A stretch of DNA of 64,000 nucleotides from positions 558,001-622,000 of the forward strand of contig CM082597.2 in assembly GCA_040954595.2 (NCBI GenBank). Direction: 5' to 3'. The DNA is from Balanoglossus misakiensis (lineage: Eukaryota; Hemichordata). A program made the position numbers and the translations under genes. Shown one piece after another: positions 26,019 through 38,000 of this stretch (positions within the stretch are counted from its first letter, which is position 1; each line of letters opens with the position of its first letter). The notes under the pieces were generated by a model, which made no database searches, was not told the DNA's origin, and saw only the letters and a list, made by a program, of their open reading frames with translations.

Positions 26019-29000
26019 AAGAAAGAGAGAGAGATGAGAGAGAGAGAGAGAGTGAAAGGGAGAGAGAGAGATGGAGAGAGTTAGTGAGTGAGTGAGAGAG
26101 AGATTGACAGATAGAGAAAGAGATAGAGACAACGAGAGAGTTAGAGAGACAGACATAGACAAACTTTATACAGAGAGAGAAAAAGACATAGAGTGAGAGA
26201 GACAGAGAGATATCGACAGCATAGTGATCACTTCTGTACATTGTCTTGTCAGTGATCAAAGCCAATGGTCTAGCAGGGGGGAACGGCCTGGCTTGTGGTG
26301 ACCCGTATTGTACCATAGAGATGGACACACCAGTGCAGAAACACAAGACGGCAACGGTCAGAAACACTGCCAATCCTTTCTGGGATGAACACTTCCTTTT
26401 GTAAGTATCCATTTTATTGGCTGGAATAGCTGCTGTTTTCGGATTTTGACGTGTTTGAACCAATCAACTAACTTGTAACTTTCCTGTACAGCGACCTCCA
26501 CAACAACAGCGATGTCGTCAAGTTCACAGTTCTCGACCGAGACAAACCTCAAAATGGTAAGTTGCATTTATAATGTCCAAAGCGTAGCATTGCGAAGGCC
26601 CCCTTTCCTTTCCTTATTTTCATTCATTAACTCGCTTCCTTTCCCATTCCCTCTTTCTTCTCCACTTTCTTTTCTCTCTTCTCTTCCCACTGCCTTGCTA
26701 ATGCCGTTACAAGTTGACAAATTCCTTGGGCAAGTGTCCGTTTCTGTGGATATGCTGGATAGGCTACGAACTAAACTTTACGTTCGGAAACGAACCACCA
26801 ATTATGGCAAGTTCCTGTTCAGAAAAATTAAACTGTTGTCTTTATTTCTATTTCAGTTCGTGATTTCTCCTTTTTTTCATCCCTGATTTAATGTCTTAAT
26901 TTCTCTTTTCCTTTTCCAGTTGTGTTCATATCTCTCTGTTTTTATATTTTTAATAAGTTGCACTTTTTGGTTTGTTTGCCAAAGGTTTGTGTTTCGTGTT
27001 GTCTTTATACACGGGTAATAATACATGACTGTACATGTATATATTAAGGAATGGATGATCAGCTGATCATAACACATTGTAGCACATTCAGAGACCATGG
27101 TTCAGGAAAAAATAGCCACAAATCAAGGCTCAGTTAGGCCAAACATCCATAGATGTAACAAGTGGTTCTCTGACTTTTGTCAATTATGGTATTGCTCACA
27201 TGTATCAAGTATTTCATAATGCACACTCAAGCATGTAGCGGTATGGTCAGTATACCACCCCAATCGACCCCAGCACCAAATACACAATGTTTGCTTGCTT
27301 GTTAACTTGCTTCAGTTGATGTTGTAAATAAGTGAATAGTCTGTCTGTACACATGGTAATCATGATCAGTCACCATTGATTTCCTCAATCTGTGAATATT
27401 ATGTGAAACATTTATACTGTTTAGGAGAAAAGTAATGACTTGATTGTTGCGATTCATTACAAGTTCACGTTGCAAGTTGGAAAGTGGAAATCTAGCCAAT
27501 CACAGGTATGCTCTTGGTTGGCCATAACACCACGACATGGTTACTAAAAGACTTCATGCTCTTTTAACCATATTCATACTGTACTGAAGCACAGAATAAA
27601 TTCTGCAGCTCAGGATAAATTCTACTGGTCTTTCTCGTAACAGATCAGTTTCTGGGAACTGCTGTGGTCTCCATGGAGTCGCTACGCACCAATCCAAGCA
27701 CTCGTCAGATCATCCCTCTACAAGCAAGAAACAACCAAGACAAGAACATCACTGGATCCATCACTTTGGAGGTATGTACAGTGAAACCTGTTATTACAGA
27801 CACCACTCTATTCAGGACACCTCTCTATTAAAGGACAGATTTTTCAAGAGAAAAGTCATGGATTTAGTAGAATATTATCTGTCTATCCAGGACACTTTTC
27901 TATTAACCCTTTCACCCCCAGTTCCGTCTTCAGAGGTCCAACCTTACTATAGAACGCAATGGGCTTGGACTGAACCATGGTGGTGAAAGGGTAATGATAG
28001 GACTGACTCTAAAATTTGACAATTATCACCCCTTTATTTGCGTTATAGTTCCTGTTCATGGAATCAGCCGAAGCTCAGACTATGGCCAACCAGCTCCATC
28101 CCCAGCCTTCTCCACTACGTTCCAAATACCAAGGTACGCCTACTAAGAAAGTAGAAACCGAAAGAACAGTCACCCCTACAGGGACTGTCATCACCACAGT
28201 AACCACGACAACAGCTCGCCCAAAGTTGACAAAGGATCGGAAGATAAGTGGGCCCTCACTAAATGGTAGGCAAGACTTCTCAATCCCTTTCTACCACAAG
28301 TCTCCCCTGTCGACTATACTATTTTCCTTACTGCTGTCGATTTTGTCAAGTTTGTTTCTTTCTTGGATAGAGTTGGTTTGTTTATCTTTCTTTCATTGCC
28401 TGTTGCTTTTTTCGGCTTACACCTATAAACTCAAAGTATTTGCACACCTTTGTACATTTATGTTTTGATTTAATATGCAGTTTATTTTTCTGTGTGATGA
28501 TAAAATCCAACAATCTGTTCTTACACAGGGAAAGAATATCCTAGCTTTATAAATAACACAAAAGATACCAAAAATATAAAGTCATACTTAAATAAACAAT
28601 CTTCAATCTATAACAAACCAACAAAAAGTAACGATAGTTGAAATAAATTATATTATTAATGAAGGTAGGAAATATAAAATTAAAATCATAATTGTTTATT
28701 TCAGTACAAAATACAAAGAAAAATATGGGTATTTTAAATTAAACTTGTTCATGTTAATTTTAGCAAATTTGAATATCAAAATATTTGCGAAACAAGTAAT
28801 AGTTCAAATCTGTAAAGAACACAGCAGTTTGAAGGAGAACCAGTCAAATTTTCTGTTCCAAGAATCGACCCCTGTCTGTCTCGCTCCCACTTCCATCCAA
28901 GCAACACCAGTGGTGATCTGTTTTTTGGGTTTCCAGGTTCTTTATTAATGTATGCCATAAAATATGCATGTCATGTGACAGCATCATGGCCAATCATATT

Positions 29001-32000
29001 GGATGGTTTTCAGTCCTGATCATGTGATTGAAATCCTTCTTTATGATTGGTTGGTAAGTCTATCCATCATAGAAAGTTGCCTATCTTCAAAGTAAGTCAA
29101 AAATTTCTTAAAGCTCATAACATCAGTTAAGTGCTAGTAATATATGAAGTTCCACATTGATCGTCATAAACTAATTTTTTTCTACATGCATAGTGCATGA
29201 TTAAGCATGAGATGCATTGTATTTTTTTTACCGTTTTAGATGCATGCATGTATCTGCTTAATGATATGTATTGCTTTATCATTTATTACACTTTTTTACA
29301 AATTGACTATTTTTAATTGCATGTATGATTCTAACCTTGTCTCTATTCACTTATGATACTTTGAATGTTCTGTTTTTCTTAACCTTTTTCTTTCTTCCTT
29401 CTCCCCGTCCACTGTCCTGTGTGTGCGTGTGTATTCTATTGACCTCTGGCCTTTGAACTTTGACCTGTGCTAACACACGACCTGCTCAGTAGGTGTAACT
29501 GACTACTTCATCGAAGTACCAGGCAAGCACATTTAAACCAATGGATATTGTACAATTTGGCATCAGCAGAGAGATAACATATTATGTATAGTTAACCTAA
29601 CTTGTGTTTTGTTTATTAATCACAATTATATAGAGTGACTGTTCTGAAGTTTAAATTCAAAATGGTGGACCAACAAAATGGCAGAATGTAAAGGTCACAT
29701 GGGTCATGACCTTGCAATAAGGTCGTGTGTGACTTGCATGACTTTTGACCCTAGCATGTGACATCTAACCTCTGAATGAAGGCTTGTTATTGGTTACATG
29801 AATCTCATTCCTCGATAGATGTTCCAGCCCAAGTAACGAAAGCAAGCGTCAACGATCAGTCCCACACTCATAGAGGCCGCTCCGTCTCGCCAGCTCGCGA
29901 TCGCGAACGCAATTCGACGAACGAACTCAGACCTCCGAGTATGAACGACTCAGGTGTTTCAGCATCTGAACAAGGTATGCATCCAGTTGAATAAATTACT
30001 TGAAAGAAAATGATTAGTGAAAGAGACTGCAATGTTGATGGCTAGATATGTGATGATTACATGTTGATGTCGATGTTCTTGTTACATGTTAGTTCACAAG
30101 TGTTTCATCTCCGCACTTGTTTTTCCAAATGCTGTGCAGAAACGTTTAACTTCTTGCATGATTATAAGACGTTTATTCTTGTTTGTTTTCTTCAGTGTTG
30201 TAAATGTGAATAATGTCCCTCAGTGTGACATTTTCTTCACATCATAGTCTGTTGTGGACTTTCTCCCGTTTTGCTTAATGTTGATTTTGCTAGTGGAACT
30301 AGCACCCCTAGTCTACAGTGCCTTCTTTTTGGTCCAACTTGAGGTACTAGGTGGTCAGTTATTGCAAGATTGTACTGGTTATAACTTGCTTGCGCTTGTC
30401 TTGATCATCACTATAGCTTTTGATGACATGGATGAGCTAGGGGAACTGGCTCCCCCAGCTTTACTTTTCTAACTGTGCTATTGATGATAGTGACTGTGCT
30501 AGGGGGACTGGTGTCCTTAACTTGCTTGTTTTAAACTTCGTATCTTTGGCGTGGCCGTAGTTGATGTCCGTGTGTATTCTTGAGGTAGGGGAATCGATCT
30601 TGTGAGTACTTGTCTTATACTAATTGACTTAACGTGTACAGTGGATGCTCTTCTGGCCCGCATGTACAACCCAGCCCCCTTTAATTCTGATAAGAGTCTT
30701 TTTATTGATGTTGTCAATTTTGTACAGAATTGTCGCTAATCAATAATACCGATGAATCTGTTGCTGACACTGCAGTCCGACATCTTACAGAGCAAGCACA
30801 GCAGAGAGCGCGTACGCCGACCAAAAAAAGCACCTTGATCATACAGGGAGTATCCAGGGTGAGTATTTCCCATCATTCCTTGCCAATTGAGGTACGGGGT
30901 AAGAGTAAGTTTGGTACTTCTTTCCTCAAGTTGATTTGAGGGGACTCTTCTGTATAAACTTGCACGCTTTACATCAACAGAGGTGCAAATGACTTACTTT
31001 TTCACATCATCTCCTGTCTATTAATTCCAAATCACTTCCTTAACAGTATATCATGTTGTTTGGATTCAAGCAGGTTTTCATAATTAAATGTTTGCATTTT
31101 GTCAAAAATAATACACAGTAGTATTAGTTTAAAGTCCAATTATCTGTGCATCATGTCACTTTAAAGGAATTGCGTTATGTGGTATCACTGACCTTTGACC
31201 TCTATTCATCCAAGCCATTAAAAACAAAAGCATTCAACCAGTGTCTGATTGGCGGGTAATGCTGTAAACAATTGGCAAAACTTTTTGAGGTGTTTGATTT
31301 GATTTGGATTTTTGCATGGCATGCTGGTAGCTTTAGATCATAGTAAAGAAATGGATGCCCTTAAAATATAAGTCAAATAATTATAATTATCACATAAAGA
31401 ACGATAAAATATGACAAGTGCAGAAGAGTGGTCCATACCTACCCACAGATCAACCTATCTCCACTAAATTCAATATGCAGTAGGTCTGACCCCAACATCC
31501 CCATCGAGAAATGGATCAGTCCAAATCCTATTATTTGCTGCTGTGTATTTGTAAAATTAGTTGTGCTAATTTTATATTTTCTTTTGCATGACCTTATGTT
31601 GTTTATCATGGTTACCTTGGCAACATAAGGATGATGATAAGGTAAATTTTGCATACTTTGTTTGAGAGTTATTTTGCTTCTGTGTTACCCAATTAAGTTA
31701 TTGCTGTTTGTAAGTTCAGCAATAGTTGTTTGTAGGTGTAGAAATGATTTTGTTGTCCTGTCCATGTGTGTTGCTTGTTTGTATTCATCCTTCAACGTTT
31801 TTGCCCGAGAATTGGTTTGTGAATAGCATTCTGTAAATGTCAATACTCGACTTTTTAAGATCCTGGTTACAAGGGAGTTTAGAAATCATCAACAGTGAAC
31901 AGTAAATCTTTCAGTGGGTCCACCAACATGACAAACTGTTAAAATTGCTGTTCTTAGGCACACAGTACATCAATCTCTAGTCTAACAAAACAATAAACTA

Positions 32001-35000
32001 TCAATAATGCCTTCACTGTGCTATGTCTTTTTCATGCGAACATTTCAAAATCACCAAGCTTGCAATGCAATGCTTGTAAACACATTGAACATTATAATGT
32101 CTACTCCTCATGTTGTAAAATGTTTGACAAATATGTACCACTCTCGGCAGAATTATATGCAAACATGTTTTCCCATGTTCCAACGCTTCCTTGTCAACTT
32201 ACATCATGCTCTTTCGAACTTGAAAAATAGAACGTGCTGAGTATTTGACAAAGAGAATATACCACAAGTCAAATAAATTATTTTGTGAAATCATTTTGTA
32301 ACATCTGAGTACATGAACAGTTCCGAGTATACACACAACAACTAGATTCTTGAATAAAACAATGGAACCAAGGTAATGATGTTTCTTGCTGTACTGCATG
32401 GTTTCATTGCAGACTCCTGTTGATGAATTACAACCTCCAAGTCCCAGCCCGAGTCCGAGTCCAACACCAAGTCCTAAAAATAGAAAAAGCAGAGGTAAGA
32501 ATGAGGGCCAATCAGAATGTGCATCTCACGATGGCAATAGTAGTAAACATACAGTGTACTGAGACACTTTGTGAAAGGAACAGTGATTGGCTAATTCCAA
32601 TGATGTATTTTCTTGAATATGCGAGTGTCTAATTCTTTTTCCAGCGGTTCTTTTTGTGTAACTTTGTGGACAACAGTAAAGTTATAGCTTGTGGCAATGT
32701 CGGGAATCTTGTGTGACTTGTTTGTCTCTGCATATTAGGCACATCACCCCAGAGAAGCAAAAGACGATTTTTCAGCTTCGGAAAGAAAGACAAGGAAAAA
32801 GACAAAGATAAGAGACGAACCAATTCACATGGTGATCTAGTCAAACCAGACAAATCACACACATTACCATCAAAAGCAAAAGATAGCCTTCAAGTTCCAG
32901 GTCAAAAATCAGCAAGATCAGCCAGTGCAGGTATCTCATAACTAATCCTGTCACCCCTCCTCTTATTTGTTGCATGTTTTAGCCCTGGCATGGAGTAAGT
33001 GCCTTGGACTCTCCCATTATATAATAATGGGTAATGTGTCTATCTGTAAATGTAAACTGTTTGAAGAGAATGTGTTATGTATGTTTTGCTGTGTTGTAAA
33101 GTTGCCCGATTTGTTTAATTTCTTTTGTCACTTCCCTTGTGATGTTCCTGTCCATCAACCTGTCTTACCCCAGATTTTCAGAATGATGGAATGACCTTGT
33201 CAGATTTTTAGGTGGATTTTTCCACTTGCTAATGGGGGTAATAGCCAAGAAGACTGATTATGTGCCTGTGGTCTGCTTTCTGCTTATCTTGTGAGTAGAA
33301 AAACGCATGCTGTGCTAGGGAGTTTTGTCATTTAAGCTGAATGAAATATGCGCTGACTCTTTTTGGAAGCTTAGGGGTGCATTTCAATCTCATTGGCTAA
33401 TGCTTATCCAGCCAATTTGCATAAAGCATCCATAACTTGTCAAGAAAAGTATTGTGAAATTTCTGACTTTGCATCAATCTTTGTGAAAGGAGTCTTGAAT
33501 TTTTCTAGGAATCAGTGATAATCTTGATGTTGACTTCTTCAAAGAGGAAATTGTACCAAAAAGAGATTATTTCAATGGTTTGATTTTTCAGAGTCGGAGC
33601 GTTTGGTCTGATCATCGCATGCAATACAAGTACATCACATGAAAGGAAGTTAAATTTTGTCATCAATGGATAAACTTCATATATTTCAGAATGAATATGT
33701 ATCTGTCAGTTTTATGTTTAAGATTTAGTTAAGAATTGTCCAAGATTTGGGAATACTGATATTTTTTAGCAATGATCTGTCTTGTCATTGTGTAAGTTTA
33801 TGTTCTGGTGATTATTTCATTTGAAGATGGTACAGAGATAGTATATTTAATTTATTTTAGTTTGTGGATACAAACTTACAATTTCACATTGTTTCTTGTT
33901 TTTCAAAGTATTTTTAGTATGGATCAATGTGTTAAACTTGTATTCAAATTTATCATGGCCTTATTGGCTACTTTTGCATATTTGTCATTTTGATAACAAG
34001 TATGTGAGATATGTTTGTAATATCGCTGTCCTTAAGCCACCCACAGTAACTGCAATATTGATGCTAGAAAATACAAATCATTAAATTATTAAAACTTAGG
34101 TTGGAAACTGAAATAGGGTCTGAGAGGGAAATGGGAAAGATAGCTTTGTTATTAGTATTGATGATGATAATAATGACTTGATAAGATTAGATTAGATAGA
34201 TTAAGGTATGGCTAGGTATGAGAAAGAATTAGAGAAAGAATTATATATCAGTTAAAAACTTGTATTTGTCATTTCAATTATACATTCAACTGAGTATATG
34301 CCATGGGTACACGCTGTGGAATCTCACCAAATTGCCATGGAAGTAAGACAATCTAAATAGAAATAACTGAGGCACAGATGAATTAATTGCTACATCCAAA
34401 CCTAAATTATTAATTAGAGAATTGATCTCTTTGTTCCCACCAAGTTTTGATCGGAAATGCAATATTTCCAAAACATCTGGTTTTAAGAGATATTATCCAA
34501 AGAAAACCTGACATTGCAAATATTAATTTAAAAATACTTTGCCATTTAAATTATAATAAACTTTAAAAAAATCTATTTATATTTGAAATATGCAGTACGA
34601 AAATAGTTATAGAGGGTTAAACTGAATGACATAGTAAAAGAGTTAGATAGTTTAAATTATAGATTGCAACAGCTATGTACACAAGTCGTAGAGGAAGATT
34701 TAAAAGTATGTTATTTATGACAACAAAAATGATAGTATAATTGCAGACAGTTCTTTTGAACTGGGTTTATGTGTAAGTTGTTTATTCTGAATTTTCTTCA
34801 ACTCCAGTCTTTCAAGAAGGTCAAATCATGAGGAGTAATTATCTTGCCATAGAAATGTTATATAGACATTCTGGACGAATTAACCATCCTGAATCTGAGC
34901 ATTAATAAATGATTTTCCATCTTGTATCATTGAAGAAAATCTCCATTATTTTGCAAATGCATATCAGACTAATTTCTTTGTTACTTGGTCATGTTAATGT

Positions 35001-38000
35001 TTTCATCTGTCAGCATATTTATTCTTTCTTGAATCGCAAATAAATCACACTTTCATTGTTGTATTTCTTCTTTCACATTGTGTGTGTGTCTTTTTGTGTT
35101 TCTTGTGTTTCACACCATTCTCATTCATGACTAATCAAGAGAAGATGGTAGATGGTACAGTTGGCAGTGGACTTTAGAAAGAAACGTGAAATGCAAAAGC
35201 TATGTGTAGCAGCCAGCCACATTATTTAGTCACTCTAAAGGTAATGGAGGGTCATTGTCATAATTGAATGATGTGGACAGGATGTGATAATGCTCCATCA
35301 AGCAACAAACTAGCTGATGCTGTGTAGTTTACAGTGCGTTACATCTGAAGGGAAGACCATCAATGGTTATTGGCATCCACCAACTTCATTCAGGAGAAAA
35401 AGTAATACATCTTTTGACAGTGGTTTGGTTAATACAGCAAACTAATTTCATTGTAGTGCAATGACCAATTATGTTAACGAACATTTGAAATCAATCAGAC
35501 CTTATCATCTTTGTACTTTTTGTACATTTTGGCCTGTTTGAGTTTCTTTTGCTACCTTTCGTTTCATTTATCTCACGTTAACTCCTTCTTGTTTTGCAAT
35601 AATCTTTGCTTTCCTTGCTAATGTTTCTCTGCTTTCTCAACCTGTTGGATTATATCGCTCTTTAGTGCTGTCTTCCAAAGGCAAGTGCATGATTTTCTTC
35701 TCTCGCATGTAATCTGGCTGCTGTCATGCATGGCATTCACATATTGTTTATCTTCAAACCCGACATGTTTCCACTCAGGCATATGACTGCATGCATATTT
35801 TGCATAATTTATGATTTTGCGTAATCTTTCACTTCTGTCTCAATTTCCAGGAAGATTTCTCGGTGTTTCGGTACAAATGAATATCCTAACATAATCATAT
35901 GTCATGTTAACTAAGTTAACTACTGTAAAGTTTCATGTAAAATTGTTAGCCGTGATTTACAGGGTTTTCCTATAATATTGTATTCTTTATTTTGATAGTT
36001 TTTCATGGTATGTAATTCTGTAAGAGTAATTATTCTCCAGATCAACACAAACTAAAATGTAATGAAACCTTAACGCTGACACACCTGTTTTCGTGTATGT
36101 AGATGAAAAGTCCATTTAGACTAACTGTTCATTGATTATGCTATGTAAGTTTTCTTCCTCAAGCAGATTTTTCCCCTTGTATGTTACCTCCCCACCCATA
36201 ACTGTAAGTGTTTGTTTGTTGTCATTTATGTTCCTTCAAAGCAATGGTGTTAATGGATTAGAATTGAGATTTGGGTGTTTCCCTTAGGTGTTACTGTAGC
36301 TTTTGTTACTGTGTTGTTTCTAAGACTCCTGGACATCACATATGTTGTTTGACTCAAGCCACACCCATGCCTTGACCGGTGGGTGGGTCTGGATGTGCCC
36401 GATAGACGTCCAAGGGTTAATGCTGATGGTGTTGCATGCTCTACATCTTAGACAACATTCTACCCGTCAAATCCAGACTTCTCTATTATTCATGTACTTT
36501 TTCAACTAACTGGCGTAGGCAAGATGGATTAAAACACTTGAAAACAACTGCCTGTCATATGGCAGTTAGGTTCTGTTCAGATACCTATCAGTTTCGGACT
36601 CTGTCTGCTGTCGACTTAACTGGTCTTTCAGTATCTATCTCTGGTGCAGATGAATTGGGAAGAAATATAAATTACCCACACATCAAAGAGATTGTACATT
36701 ATTCTACCTTTCTCTGTCATCTTTCAGGTGAACTTTCCATCAACAATAAACATGAGGGAAGAAGTGACACCAGCAGTCTTCGATCAACAGGAAGTCGAGG
36801 ATCACAATTTAGTTACACACCAAATGAATATTCAACACTTGTCATAGAGGCCCTTGAGAATGGTCGTGTAAAGTAAGTTTCACAAAATGTGGTGATTTGC
36901 GAAAAAAAATCAGATTGTGTAATCAGTGCAGGGCTGTGGCAGTTTGACTGCAAATATTCACTGAAAAACTTGTGGAAACACTTGTGGTCTGTGAACTTTA
37001 TCAAGTGTCTATGTGATGTAACTTCAGTTTTTGAAGATGTGAAATTGAGATGTTAACATACCCTGCCTTCCTGTTATTTGTTCTCCACAGGCATTATTTA
37101 ATACCAGCTGCTCTCGCAAAGGGTGGCAGATATGAATTAAAAGGTGCCAAGCTTCATGTGTATAATGATCACTGTTTTGTAGCCACACATTTTACAAGTG
37201 TAGTATCGTGTGAAGTTTGCAATAAAACTTTGACCAGGCGGATGGGAAAGCAGGGTTACCAATGCAGAGGTAAGTACAAAGAATCATCGATTGATTTTTG
37301 CCCCACAAATACAGTCAAACCTGTATAAGTGGCCACCTCTATATGTTGCCACTTTGTTACAGTCTCTGTGCAATTTATAAAGGCCACCTGTCTGTGAAGG
37401 CCAGTTTAGTAAAGTCCCTTGACTGGCCACTATAGGCATTAAACAGTACAAGTGCGACATGTGTGACTGTTCTGTATTTAAACAAACAATCAGCATTGTT
37501 CCACTGATCAAGGAGACCCTGCCAACCAATATAATTTTCCTGTTTGGTTTCCACAGATTGTAAACTTGTAGTGCACAAACATTGCCATTTTAAGACAGAA
37601 GAACATTGCCCTAACAGCAGAGTTAGTACTATGGAAATGTAAGTACTCTTGTTTTTGATATCCTTGTCATTTTGCAATTCAGTTGGTACATGCACCGGTA
37701 TATGCCCTGTATAGCACACATTCTGAATGTATGAATATTGAAACCGTGAGAAAAAGGGGGAGTGTTGTGTCTTTTTGTTGTTTGTTGTGCATCACGACAT
37801 ACATGGTGTTGATTACAAGGACGTGTTGAATCATCTTGTGTGCTAAATTCTTTCCGTTTAGGACTAAATACAGTCCTCCGCCACCAAGAAGGCGATCCCT
37901 GAGTTTAGGGAGAGGTCGAAGCCGGAGTCGGGAAAGGAGATATGACCACGAGGAGAGCAGTGTTATTTCAGAACCGAGCTCTGAGGCGAGAGATTCTCTG

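Noticed and set aside
25914-26463. Ser/Leu-rich minus-strand frame of 176 residues
   Set aside because: Translation of the GA-rich microsatellite and antisense of C2 exons.
36436-36727. Open frame upstream of exon 16
   Set aside because: The acceptor at 36727 is strong and the upstream residues do not look like the protein; open by chance.
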